Assembly (NCBI GenBank): GCA_029204225.1
Contig: CM055095.1
Coordinates: 70,134,539 to 70,183,538 of the forward strand
From: Diphasiastrum complanatum
Taxonomy: Eukaryota > Streptophyta > Lycopodiopsida > Lycopodiales > Lycopodiaceae
Reading direction: 5' to 3'
Length of the DNA stretch: 49,000 bases
Positions 1 through 10,800 of the stretch are shown piece after piece (the first letter of the stretch is position 1; every line of letters begins with the position of its first letter). The position numbers and the translations under genes were made by a program. The notes under the pieces are model-generated. The model was not told the DNA's origin, did no database searches, and was given only the letters and a program-made list of their open reading frames with translations.

Positions 1-2821
1 TTATTTGTAGATCTAATAGTTGAAACCATTGGTAAAGTCTATTTAGGGTATTTGGAGAGGTTATGAGATATAGATCCGGAACCCTCAATGGTATCTCATA
101 AATTCCAAATCGGAAACTCTTAAAAGCTATTTCTCTCATAATTTTAAACCTGTACTTTTTAGAAATTTCTTATGTACGAGACAATTGGATTGAGATTTCC
201 TTCCAGTGTAGAACTTGGTTCTGAAGGACTGTTTAAGTTACATGAATTCATGCTTCCACTTCAGTTTTGTGAATATAGCTCAGAATCGATTGATGTTTCA
301 GTTGATTGAGTTGAATTTTGACTTCCTGAACCCGATTGATTAACTTTATTTGATAGTTGATTATTGAGAGTAATGTTTTTATCACTCTCGATAAGATATT
401 TTATGATTTTAAGGAAAAAGTCCGGTTTGTAATAGTATTGAATACTTATTACTAGTTTTTTCAAATCTTTGATATCTTATACGTTGTATCCTGAGAACTT
501 TTTAATCGAAATTATGGAATTTCTTTTAAAAGGGGGAGAAGAAAATGATAGGAATCAGACTGTCATGGGATCAACTAGTTGCATAGATTTCTTTTGTGGA
601 ATCCAGTTTGTGTGCAATGGTGGAACTATCCAGTGGAATAGAGAAAATCTCTAGTGATTATTTTGAATAATCTGGAACTAGAGGAGATTTGGGGGTTTTT
701 GAGCTGTGAGATATTCATGAATATGGGAAGTAGTGGTAAAGATTGAATTAAGATTCATTGATTGGCTACCAAATACCATTTAGTTATGGATTGGATCAGT
801 GGAATAAAGCTGTAATCTTAACCTTATGTCCAAAGGTGTCTGTATAAGTCAGCCTAATCTTGGTTTGTGCACTAAGATCTGAAGTAGGTTGATTGGATTA
901 AGGAATTTTTGTTTATAAAAGTATGATGGTTGGAAAACTTGTGATGTGGAATTATTCACTTCAGAGATTTCCCAGATATGTTATTTACTCAAGAGAAATA
1001 GAAACTTCTGTAGCTGAGTTACAAGATTCTCAGTGACATAAGTGAGTAACATATGCGGATTTTGGAGGAATCTGCCAGATAAGGACATGTGTGTTTATGT
1101 ACCGGGTCATAGTGAGATTTTTCTCATATGAGCACGATTAATCTTGTGTGGATCTATTATGTATTCCTGGTTACTAAGGTTATCTGGTGCACTTAACCTA
1201 GTTGTTGAACATAGACATGTGATCAAGTATTGTGTTTGACAATTACTTGCAGAGTTAACAGATCTGTTTTGATAGATCTATAGGTTAACTTAAAAGTGAT
1301 TTGGATATGGGTCTAAATGTGGTGTTGTACATGTACAGTTGAGATCTACACCTAGACATTTAAGATTTCTAAATCATGAACAATTAACTTGAGTAATTGA
1401 TTTACTCCTGGGGAAGTTAATTGGTAAAATGGACAGTGTGAAGAGAATTCACCGAAAACTGTTGTTTTACGTATATTGCTTGTAAGACACATAATTTATG
1501 AGTCATTCAGATTCATTAAGGAATTGGTTGCATAGGATACTGATTTCTTGGATGAGTATTTCTCAGTTGAGAAATAGACTTGATTCGTTAGTGATAGTAT
1601 CCCAGTGAGCTCAATTGGATACCGGGTCCTTATGGTGCCAAGAATAGTAAACTGAATTTTGGGAATTCAGTAGAACTTTGAAATATCTAGATGATGTTCT
1701 AGGAGATTGTATAAAGGTTATATTGTTAAAGATGAATGTTATAATAGTCTTTAATTTCTTGGTTGGTTGTAGAATTTGGAGCTATAATTTGATTAAGAAT
1801 CGAATTGGAAAAATATTCTTGAAATCCAGTATTTTTCCTTGTGGAAAAGATTTCAGAATGATTCTTATATTCCTTGAGTTGTATGTTGTGCATATACTCC
1901 AATATCTTTCAGTGATTGAGTATGGATTTAGAATCCTGAGAATTATGATTGACGAATCATAAGATTCTAGTTGTTTATGATTGACGGATCATAAATTGAT
2001 ACTTAGAGGTCATTTGAAAGAAATATGAGGATTCTTAAGATAATGAGTAATTCTTGATCAATATGGGAGAGTCAAGGATTTAGATCTGTTGGTTGAACTC
2101 TAAATTTCTTTACTCTAGCACATACTTGAGAATGTGTGGATCTCGCAGGCATTTTCATTAAGTAATTGCTTACTTATGAGGAATTTGCTTTCTTTACAGA
2201 TTGTAGTCTATAAGTGCTTGTGTACAAAGTTCAGTCTAAATCTCCAGTTTTGTAGGAGACAGATAAATCTATTAAGATACAAATAGATGCTAATTTCTGG
2301 CATTTGGTGCTAGAAATGGGGCTGTTAACTCATTTGAGTAACTGCAATACTCTGGTTTGAGTTATGATTGTTTGAGACTTGACGGATCTCCTAGAGATTT
2401 TAGATGACTGAATTGTGGTATTTTAGAATATTTTGATATTCTTAAAATATTTGTACCAAGAAGCCTTATTTTCTGCAAGATAATTGAAATGAAATTTCTT
2501 CAGCTTTTGGATTTGATTTCTGAAATAAGGTAAGTCACCCAGTGTTTCATGTAGTTAGGATTACATGAAGGTGATGAACTTTGTTTTGGAGTAGGTCAAC
2601 CCATTTGGAGGATTTATAGTTTAGTGTATCTTTTGGAATTTGAAATTAGTATTCATGAGTAGAAGCAAGCAATTAAAGAATTGTTGCATCTCTGAGTACT
2701 TATTGAAATGGAAAGATCAGACTAAAATTCATGATTCATGGATAAGATTTGAAAGTTTAAAGAATAGTTTCATATTTTCTTTTCCCGTTCTGAGGACAGA
2801 ACCTGTTTAAGGGAGGAAGAA
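1..2821 (+). pseudogene. Decayed Ty3/gypsy chromovirus, 3' part of pol
   Basis: No long reading frame survives and most of the stretch is AT-rich and unreadable as protein. The 3' end can be recognised. Codons from 2533 read SHPVFHV, the hallmark near the C-terminus of chromovirus integrases (usually VHPVFHVS). Codons from 2697 read YLLKWKDQTKIHDSWIRF, which matches the end of a chromodomain (YLVKWKG...TWE). A purine-rich tract, aagggaggaag at 2811-2821, then serves as polypurine tract directly before an LTR that begins TGTTATGG. The order integrase tail, chromodomain, polypurine tract, LTR is the normal 3' end of a plus-strand chromovirus. The body upstream of about 2450 is assigned by position only. 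The element's 5' half must lie left of the window. Confidence 0.6.
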
Positions 2822-3302
2822 TGTTATGGCCATATTCGGTTAAGGACCTGGAATAGTCCTAATATGGTAGACCGGCCCTCCAGTGTTCAAGATTATTGGT
2901 CACTCCAAGTCAAGGCCTGTTGGTGACTAATGACCTTGAGAGGTCCCAGACACTCTAATTGAGACATATGGAGTAATGCATGTGCGTGTGACTGATATAG
3001 GCAGGAGGTTTGCATGAAGAGCTGTGACCTATTATAGTTGACCTACATGGGGATTGCATGTGCTCATGCACTGGATCTTACTCTCTATATATTGAGGTAG
3101 TGATTATCCCGTCGACGACTTGGTCTAGGTTACCTGATGAGCTCTTCTCCTCTTGTTGTCACATTGGCATGGCTTGGGGGCTAGATCTAGGAGGATTCTC
3201 CAGGAGGGATCTAGGTTTGGTTGGGTGGTTTTGCTCCACAATCTCTCTTGTGTTTTCCTATCCTCATCTTAGGGGTTTTCCCTAGTGGTCCTTACATACA
3301 CA
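2822..3302 (+). repeat. 3' LTR of the decayed gypsy element
   Basis: Begins TGTTATGGCC immediately after a polypurine tract and contains a TATA-like box (ctatatatt, about 3083-3092). The right border is uncertain; I place it at the CA of tacatacaca near 3302, just before LINE-derived sequence. No matching 5' LTR is visible. Confidence 0.5.
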
Positions 3303-4299
3303 GATAGCACTTGCTTCTTCACATTATCTTCATGATCAAGGATATAAGCTCTCATGGTTCTCTCAGGCATCCCACCTCCTCCTTCAGTCATTTGGTATCT
3401 CCAATACAGAGCTTCCCTCGGGCCCTCATCAGTATATCAGACGCTTCCTATATCGGGCATATCTCGATCGTACTTGGAGGCGACAGCTTGGGGTTAAGCC
3501 AGACAATTAGCAGACTCGTTTTATTGAGCTTGACATAGTAGGGTTCCCAGTTTTGCCACACTTTTTGGACTTGGCGTTATCACACGGCTTCAGATTTACA
3601 TTGGGACAACTCTGCGTATCATCACACCAGTTGGCTATTGAGACTAGGAGGGGTTCCATGGTATCCAAGAGAGGAGCGGATTGCCGATTATGCTCCTAGA
3701 TGAGGTGGAGTCTATGAGAAGCACTTTATCTTTAGGTGCCCTATATACTATAAGATCAGAGGGAGATAGCATTGTCTGTTTCGCGACATGCCCATCACGC
3801 TACGATCACTCATAGCCTATGAGGACTCCCGCTGCATTGCACTTATGATACGAGAGATGCTCTTACTGCGACAAGACCTACGCCAGACAGCTCAGCAAAG
3901 TCGTGTTTCTCAACCTCGAATTACCTCCTCTAGGAGAAGACGACGGGACCTAGAGTATGATGATGATGATGATGATGACATACCTGCTCATAGGGATCAA
4001 AGACAACACCCCACTCATACCTATCATCTCATCTTCCTAGACGACGTCAGCGACCACCACAGCTCCCCCATGCTCTAGTTCGGATCACATCTTTCTATAG
4101 CATCAACAGGACTAGACTGGATGATAACGCTATACCTCACTCATGACATTTAGTTGTATCTATGCTCCCACACATTTCATATTTCATCACATTTATTTCA
4201 GTTCACAGTATTTAGATATGTAATTTTTGTTACTATTTTGGAGACGTTTCATACACTCCCACACTTAACATACTTGACATGTACATTTACCGGTCTTAT

Positions 4300-4313
4300 A
4301 TGCCTTTTGGCAT
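4300..4313 (+). other. LINE 3' hairpin, subtype A
   Basis: ATGCC TTTT GGCAT: a perfect 5-bp stem with a 4-nt loop, 20 bases before the (CT)n tail. The same hairpin is present in LINE copy 4 at 16,189-16,202 on the other strand. LINE reverse transcriptases of several clades recognise 3' stem-loops of their own RNA; that role here is inferred. Confidence 0.6.
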
Positions 4314-4329
4314 GGAAAAGACATTAATA

Positions 4330-4332
<3 letters not shown>

Positions 4333-4388
<56 letters not shown>
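4333..4388 (+). repeat. (CT)28 microsatellite, LINE copy 1 tail
   Basis: Uninterrupted CT dinucleotides directly after ATTAATAAAG. It takes the place where a poly(A) tail would be in an L1-type element, and abuts the 5' leader of LINE copy 2. Confidence 0.95.
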
Positions 4389-4389
<1 letters not shown>

Positions 4390-4477
4390 GCTTACTCCCA
4401 CTCTAGGTTTTCACTTGTGCTCCTCTCTCTCGCAATGGTGGCTCCCCCTTGCTGATCCTTCACCCTATTGTCCATCG

Positions 4478-4580
4478 CTACCCTGCTGTCCACCATCGCT
4501 ACCCTGCTGGCCAGCGCTGATTCCACCCTGCTGTCCATCGCTGCTGGCCAGCGCTGATTCCTCCTTGCTGTCCATCACTG
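4478..4580 (+). repeat. Minisatellite in the LINE 5' leader
   Basis: Degenerate tandem units built on cctgctgtccatcgct and ctggccagcgctgattc recur three to four times before the ORF1 start codon. Tandem 5'-UTR units are common in LINEs and often carry promoter activity; that function is not shown here. Confidence 0.75.
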
Positions 4581-4590
4581 CACCTTCTAC

Positions 4591-5217
4591 ATGGCACCTA
4601 AGAAAAAGGGGGTTGCCCCTACGCCCCCCCCTCTATTAATCTCTTCTCCGCCTCCATCGCTGTTGGAAAGGTCTCCTCCATCGATGGAGGGGGAGGCTAT
4701 TTCACCTACAGCAATGGTAAAAAAGCTCCCTCCACCACTGGCTGCACTAGAAGGGCCCTCCATCGCTGGTACATCCCTTATTTTCACCGACAAGCTCTCT
4801 GCTGCCACAGAAACACCTGCAAAGTCTACGGTTGATTATACTCCTTCCAAACCTATTGAGAGTCTCTGTGCTTATGACATCAGTTTCATCCGAAATGAAA
4901 TCCTCGGCCTTAAGAAACAACTACACTTCTTTAAAATTGCGAATGGCAAGCTGGTTATGGATCTCGTTGATGTTAAAGAACGAATGGAGCAGCTTGAGCA
5001 AGAAAATGTGTATCTTAAGCAACGAATTGCAGAACGTGTACCTCAAAATAGTGCCTTGGAAGAGACTTCCAACAAAATATCTTGCTTGGAAAAACAAGTC
5101 GAAGAGACAAAGGCATGGGCAGCACTCTTCAAACCGGACGATAGATTTATCACGCGATACATGGAGGGATCTTACTCGTATCCAGATTCTCATGCTCAGC
5201 GGGATGATTCGGGCTAA
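4591..5217 (+). CDS. ORF1-like protein of the LINE (coiled coil)
   Basis: 208 codons from ATG to TAA. The N-terminus is basic (MAPKKKG), followed by a proline/serine-rich segment to about residue 85. A long heptad-patterned coiled coil covers residues 95-175 (KERMEQLEQENVYLKQRI). This resembles the oligomerisation region of LINE ORF1 proteins, which coat the element RNA and act as chaperones in retrotransposition RNPs. The RNA-binding part expected after the coiled coil is absent because the frame runs into ORF2-derived sequence, so the protein is probably a truncated fusion. The ATG is the first in frame after the leader. I do not recognise a specific family beyond this architecture. Confidence 0.5.
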   Translation: MAPKKKGVAPTPPPLLISSPPPSLLERSPPSMEGEAISPTAMVKKLPPPLAALEGPSIAGTSLIFTDKLSAATETPAKSTVDYTPSKPIESLCAYDISFIRNEILGLKKQLHFFKIANGKLVMDLVDVKERMEQLEQENVYLKQRIAERVPQNSALEETSNKISCLEKQVEETKAWAALFKPDDRFITRYMEGSYSYPDSHAQRDDSG

Positions 5218-6124
5218 GCCCTCGGTGCCACATGATATCATACTAGCGGAGTTTGCTTCCCCAGGCCCCTCCTCTGGTTTCCGGTGCTATGTTCCAGATC
5301 ATTACCTTTCTTCACAAGATATCAGAGTTGGATACTTCCAGACACGTTGTTGCTGCTCTCACTCATCCCGCACCATTGCTAGACAGGGAGCCAAGCATTC
5401 TTGGTATGGCAGTGTCTCAGCCCTTCTTCAGACTTGGGAGTTATCTGCACTTGATCTTCCGAGCGGGACCCATGCTTATATCAGACAGCAGATTTATCGG
5501 AGCTACATACGCACTATATGGTCACAGCCTGCTGACCCTAATAGGGTCAAGATACATTTCTACGGCACACATCTATTGCGGCTGGATACTACAGGCATTC
5601 CTATCCTTCCAGCATATCTTACACAGCCACTATCTTTTGGTCTGAGATACCGTATGGGACATCTTCGAGTCTCTTCCCACCAGCTTGCTATCGAGACGGG
5701 TAGATACACAGACACTCCCAGATTGTAGAGGATATATCAACTTTGCTCTCTTCAGGAGGTGGAGGATGAGTTTCATTTCACCTTTTGTTGTCCAGTATCT
5801 TATGAGATCATAGGGCGACGATATCATTGTTTATACAGAGATACTCCTCTCACACTTAGATTCTTCCTCGAGTATCCAGACCCCAGATGTGTAGGTCTTC
5901 TATTGAGAGAGATGTATACTCTACGAGCTCCACTTCTACCTACGCTCCCAGATATGGATCACAGTCAAGCTCATATTACCCAGTTCTTCCAGAAGCGAGA
6001 CAGAGAGGATATTTCAGTTGTGGATTTTGAAGTCCCCGTTCGGAGACGAAGACACAAAGAGTCTCACATGTTTCTGCTAGATCCAGAATTACCAGATCTT
6101 CACGTGCTTCCCGCCAGTCTATAG
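5218..6124 (+). pseudogene. LINE ORF2 C-terminal remnant
   Basis: A single frame carries the segment, with one TAG at 5726-5728. Readable parts in order are: an upstream domain including AYIRQQIYRSYIRTIW (about 5473-5520); the conserved LRVSSHQLAIETGRY (5662-5706); a zinc-finger-like EVEDEFHFTFCCP (5756-5794), matching the ED-E-HF-x3-C pattern at the end of many LINE ORF2 proteins; then family-specific RCVGLLLREMYTLR, QAHITQFFQKR and a basic/acidic tail. There is no reverse-transcriptase or endonuclease domain in this copy. The stop and the deletion make it inactive. Confidence 0.7.
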
Positions 6125-6353
6125 CACGCTCCACTACTACAATCGCTCATTATTTCCAGCTCGTTTGTAGCTAGTCTCCTTCGCAGAGCAGGTGGTTAAG
6201 CTCTTGCATTGTACCCTCACAAGCTGGTGGTCAAGCTTTGATACTTCTTTTTAGAGATAGGGAGATAGATATACTAGTTCTTTTCTTTTCATTAGTAAAT
6301 AAGTCCGTATGTGGACAATGCTCCTCATGTTTTTGTAGTCCCTTTTGTCTTAT

Positions 6354-6367
6354 GTACCTTTGGGTAC
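6354..6367 (+). other. LINE 3' hairpin, subtype B
   Basis: GTACC TTTG GGTAC, a 5-bp stem with a 4-nt loop at the same place as the subtype A hairpin. Relative to ATGCC/GGCAT, two base pairs have switched (A-T to G-C, and G-C to A-T) with pairing kept. It is followed by a degenerate AATAA signal and (CT)n. Confidence 0.6.
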
Positions 6368-6396
6368 CAAAAGACGTTAATAACAATTCTAATTCT

Positions 6397-6400
<4 letters not shown>

Positions 6401-6459
<59 letters not shown>
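6401..6459 (+). repeat. (CT)29 microsatellite, LINE copy 2 tail
   Basis: Uninterrupted CT repeat ending at catggccagc. Immediately after it, CATGGCCA and TGGCCATG at 6459-6488 form a short inverted repeat. Confidence 0.95.
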
Positions 6460-6464
<5 letters not shown>

Positions 6465-7758
6465 CCAGCTCGGTTTTGTTGGCCATGGCCTGTTTTTTTT
6501 TTTTTTTAAGTAACAAAAAATCATGATTCGGACCAGCAAATCGCGATCGCTGCATCTGTGGTAAGGATTACGCAAGGATGGGAGGAGATTCATTCTACAC
6601 TACAGCTTTTGGCGTTTTGACAAGCTTACAATTAAGGAGTGCAACATTCTCATTGCTTTTTTTCACTGGTAAGTGTTGGTCCATGTCATATGGTCTACAA
6701 ACTCAACGTCATGTGAAGAGTAGAAGCAATTTGTGTCTAAGAATTAAGTACACACACAAAGAGGTGGTGTAATCTATTCCAAAAGAGCTCATGCATATAC
6801 AAGCCAATGAAGCATTGATCAAGATATGAGGGTTATCACAGACAAGGCAATTTATATCTCTTGAATATCATAATACATAGCAATTAAGCATCCACAAAAT
6901 CAGGCACAATTGAATCGATTAAAAAGCAATATGTGAAATGATAATGATTCTCCTATAAGGACAAAGGACAAAGAAACACTACCTCCTCTTAAGTACATCA
7001 CAGAATCAAGGAAGAAGAACAACCCTCCTTAAGTGTATGATCTAGCTATCTTGATCTAACACTATGCTAAGCTGTCTTCTGAATGAACTATCAGATGCAT
7101 GCTATCTATAAGCATAGTGCACAATAACCCATAAAATGAGAAAGCTTAGTGCCTAATTATACTTGCAAGTATGGCCCACAACTAGATTTAGAATAGCACC
7201 CACACAGGCAGGGGCCCAGCCAAACCAACCGAGCATAGGACGTGACCAAATGCCAATTCATGCCAAAGCATAAAGTATAACGTCATGTAATAAGCCAAAT
7301 GCTCAAATCCCCAAATATTGCTGTATGTAATTTAAATTTTAATTTAGGATTGTTATACTTTAAATATGCCAAACAATCAAAGGTAATTAGACATCTACTA
7401 TTCAGGGCTAGTATGAGGCTTTGTATCTTTAGGTGCTATATGCTGAGACTTTTTCTAAAAAAGTGATGACAGAACCACATTAAATGACACAGGCATTCAA
7501 TACAAAAATTTCATGTATGAATGAAAGCCAGCAAAGTGCAATGAATGACTAGTGAAACAAACATGGAACAGCACTTACACGGCTAAATAGTTAGATTTAG
7601 CGTACGTAAATACTGCAACAAGCCTCCCAATCTAGATTTAGGTCCAATATCGAACTGTCATTATATCCTAGCATGTTATACAATGCTGTGATATCTAGGA
7701 CTTTTACAAACTCCACTAGTTGAGAAGTTTGGAAACCCGAGAAACAAACATGCACTAC
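6460..7758 (-). other. Start of ACBP intron 13; no exon found
   Basis: Begins (on the minus strand) at the GT donor after exon 13. I searched both strands for the next ACBP exon, expected to encode a conserved GGYNGKYNNE-like kelch strand, and saw none. About 7190-7330 resembles 35.00-35.14 kb on the same strand (shared gccaaagcataa and ataataagc blocks), a dispersed repeat or solo-LTR fragment. The rest is AT-rich and unrecognised. Confidence 0.5.
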
Positions 7759-7847
7759 CTCACTAGCAATTGAAGTTCGTGCAGGTACACTAGCTGCAAC
7801 AGACCATTCCAAGGTGCCGAGATTCACCACCAACATTTCCGATATTC
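7759..7847 (-). CDS. ACBP exon 13
   Basis: Residues 467-496, [20 protein letters not shown] to RTSIASE. Plant ACBP4/5 proteins have a closely similar stretch ending LASEG. Acceptor AAAAG/GAAT, donor GTGAG/GTAGTG. The next exon is missing from the window. Confidence 0.85.
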
Positions 7848-10800
7848 CTTTTCAAATAGACCAACAATATGTGAAACTTAGTAATATGTGTGTTACACTT
7901 TTGTTATTGCAAAGACTTAATATGCTAAAATTCACAATGGAAACACGTATACTAAAAATTACAAGCATATAGAAACATTAGCAAGCTCAAACTAAAAACA
8001 TGACTAAAGAGAGCATTGCATTTGAAACTACTTTCCATGACAAAAGTCGGTACAAATCATTGCAGGACAACCACGTGTAGCACATCATACCTGCCTTATT
8101 ATCACCGCCCCCAACAATATACCAATTATCGCCAATAACAACACCAGCATGTCCAGCACGAGGTGGGGGAAGTACACCAAATGGTGAAGGTTGGGACCAT
8201 TCCATCTGAATGCAACCAAATGTGATTTAGAACCAAACCAGATGAATAAAGTATGTTGCTTAGAGAAATTAAAATGCAAAAAATTAATAGAAATCAATTC
8301 GTACAACTTAAGATATGCAACCAAAAAAGTCAAACTCCATATTGTATCCTTTTGAGATGGACTATTGTCCTTTTTCCCAGTCAAAAAAGATATTTTTCAT
8401 CAACTCAATTGAATTCTGAAACATAGTTGCACTGCGTTTCTGAAACGCGTTTCGGAAATTTTTTAAAAAATTCCAGAAACGTTTCTTTAAAAAAAAAATT
8501 GGGTTTTTTTTTTGGGCAATATGGGTATCAGATGAAAGCTCTGATTAAGAGCATAATTACTGTGTAATTTGCCGACTGTTTCGGGTGCAGGATGGTCCAT
8601 TAATCCATGTTGGGTTCTGTCAAGGATAAAAATTCAAAACTAACCTCTAGCATGTCTGTTACGATCACAGATGGTTCCAGTAAGTGTGTTTTTGCTCAGG
8701 GAGTGGAAGGCCAAGTCATGAAGAGGACCCTGCCGTTGGGGGGCGTTGCCCCCCAAACCCCCTGAGCATTTATTGAAAACCAGGGCAAATAACAACCAAA
8801 TAGCTATTGAAAATAAGATCTGTTTGTGACCCATCTACTGCACTTATGAGAGGCAAAACGCTCATTTGACCATTGATCCCTTAAAAAAATTTCAGCCATA
8901 AGCTATTTTTCCAAAAAAAAAAAAAAAAAAAAAAAAAATTTGCGATTCTGGGAGGAGAAACGCGTTTCTCAGAAACACGGTTTCCGAAACGTCTCCTCCC
9001 AGAAACGCGATTCTGTGCAACTATGAACCAAATAGCTATTGAAAATAAGATCTGTTTGTGCCCCATCTACTGCACTTCTGAGAGGCAAAACGCTCGTTTG
9101 ACCATTGATCCCCTAAAAAAAATGCCAGCCATAAGCTATTTTTCCAAAAAAATAAAAAATAAAAAAATAAAAATAAAATAATTTGCGATTCTGGGAGGAG
9201 AAACGCGGTTTCCGAAACGTCTCCTCCCAGAAACGCGATTCTGTGCAACTATGTTCTGAAAGAGAAAGAACACAGAAAATAAAAATCTTACCTAGCAAGC
9301 GTTAATGTTGGCCTTATGAGTACCTAAGCAAAAGTTGCTATCTGCCTTGGTTAAATTCAATGCTAACTACAAAGCTAAAGATAACCAATGAGAAAAAATA
9401 AAGAACAATGCAAAAAAGAACAACAGATTGACAACATCACCACGGACTTTTTGTAGCAAAAGCGAGTTAACAAAGCATACATGATATGAAGAAACCTCAA
9501 AGCCAAGACCCCTAAATGCAAGAGATTTGAAAAGTTACTGCATAATGAACAAATCATTGCACCTAGTTACGACTATATTGAAAGAAAAACGTTTTGCCAA
9601 TAACCAAAACACCAACATGAAAAGGAAAAATCTCAAATGTAGATCAAGGCGTAAACAATGAAACTTCCATCACTAAATAGAAGTAGAGGAGAAAACTAGC
9701 GATTTATTGCGCTATAACGTAACTTCCTTATGAAACAATGAACCTTAGAAACCCGTTCCATACTGTACGTTCCGGAACGTTTTTTTTTATGAAAAAAAAA
9801 ACATGTGATCTTTTCTACTTTCAAGAGATGAGCATATTCGCCAGCTGATGTGCAAGCAATATATCTCGAGGATGTGGAATACAAATGCCTGATCCCCCTT
9901 ATTTGTCAAAAGGAAGAATGTCGATCCCTCAAAATAAAAAGCCATTTCGTAGTAATGAACAGTAAACTTGCAAAAGCAACAGCACGCGTGGAACCTTTTT
10001 GGCTTCTCCAACGGCCAAGGCGATGATGTTGCGCTTGGTATGGGTGCTGGGGAAGAGACGAGAGACGAAGGCGAAGGCGACTACAAGGATGAGGGAAGAG
10101 GCACTGCGTTGTAGGAAGCCAAAGCTCACTTATCTTTCTTACACTCCTGCCCCATTCCCTTCACTTCATGGACCTCACTGATCCTGCAAATTATCACTTC
10201 GCTATGCCTCCGCCAGCCAATCTGCAGCTCTCCACTTACAAATCTCTCTGATTTCGCCCTGCCACTGATGTTAGCATGGCTTCACGGCCCCAGCGCTCGC
10301 ACAATCGGTAGGAGCAAAAGAACGAATGTTGCGTTTATGTGGCAAGAAAGAAAGAGCAAGCAAAGCACAGCAAAGGAAGCGAGAATGTCAGTATACAGAC
10401 CTTTGCCCCATCACTCCACTATGCATCAGAACTGAGGCACGCCTTCCCGAAGACTGAAGGGGTAGCCTCGCAAAAGCACAGAAATGAGGCGCAATATAGA
10501 AATGCGAGGTGTGCAGGGCACCCTAGCTCACAAAGAATGCTTGATTTAATAAAAAGGAACTTTTATCGGCCAAACTTAAAAAGTCAAGTGGAGGCATATG
10601 TTCGCAAGTGTGCACAATGCCAAGTTAATAAAGCTGAAAGACTTAAGGCAACTGGTTTACTAATGCCCTTGGAAATTCCCAAAAGAAAATGGAAAAGTAT
10701 TTCCATGAACTTTGTGGTTGGGCTACCTCTCGGACGGGGAAACAAAATGATACCATTTGGCTAAAATGGTGCAATTCATACCAACCAAGCAAACTGTCAA

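Larger units (their letters stand above)
3303..4388 (+). mobile_element. LINE copy 1, 5'-truncated, hairpin subtype A, (CT)n tail
   Basis: Broken C-terminal part of a non-LTR retrotransposon ORF2. From about 3432 the translation reads IRRFLYRAYLDRTWRR and then, after stops, LSHGFRFTLGQLCVSSHQLA. This aligns with the same region of the copies at 5218-6124 and 15.5-16.08 kb. SSHQLxIETGRY is the conserved stretch before the terminal zinc-finger-like motif of many LINE ORF2 proteins. The region 3788-4070 continues with RCIALMIREMLLLRQDLRQ, matching RCVGLLLREMYTLR in copy 2. A 3' untranslated region of about 230 bp ends in a hairpin, an AATAAAG-like signal and (CT)28. The left border is approximate. 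Confidence 0.7.
4389..6459 (+). mobile_element. LINE copy 2, internally deleted, hairpin subtype B, (CT)n tail
   Basis: This copy keeps a 5' leader with a GC-rich minisatellite, the N-terminal part of an ORF1-like protein, the last 300 or so codons of ORF2, and a 3' end with hairpin and (CT)n. Endonuclease and reverse transcriptase are missing, so it is about 2.1 kb where a complete LINE with both ORFs would normally be 5-7 kb. The reading frame of the ORF2 remnant overlaps the end of ORF1 near 5150-5217, so the deletion junction lies there or slightly upstream. It follows the tail of copy 1 with no visible spacer. Confidence 0.7.

Noticed and set aside
261-654. Small frames at the left edge as genes
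   Set aside because: They are short, AT-rich and lie in decayed gypsy sequence, with no similarity to known proteins.
3788-4078. Acidic Asp-run protein as an independent gene
   Set aside because: It is the C-terminal ORF2 region of LINE copy 1, matched by copies 2 and 3.
8640-9066. Repeated small frame starting [13 protein letters not shown] on the minus strand (also at 23.8 and 44.9 kb)
   Set aside because: It falls in the conserved interior of the hAT-like elements, varies in frame after 20 residues and has no start context; a by-product of the repeat.
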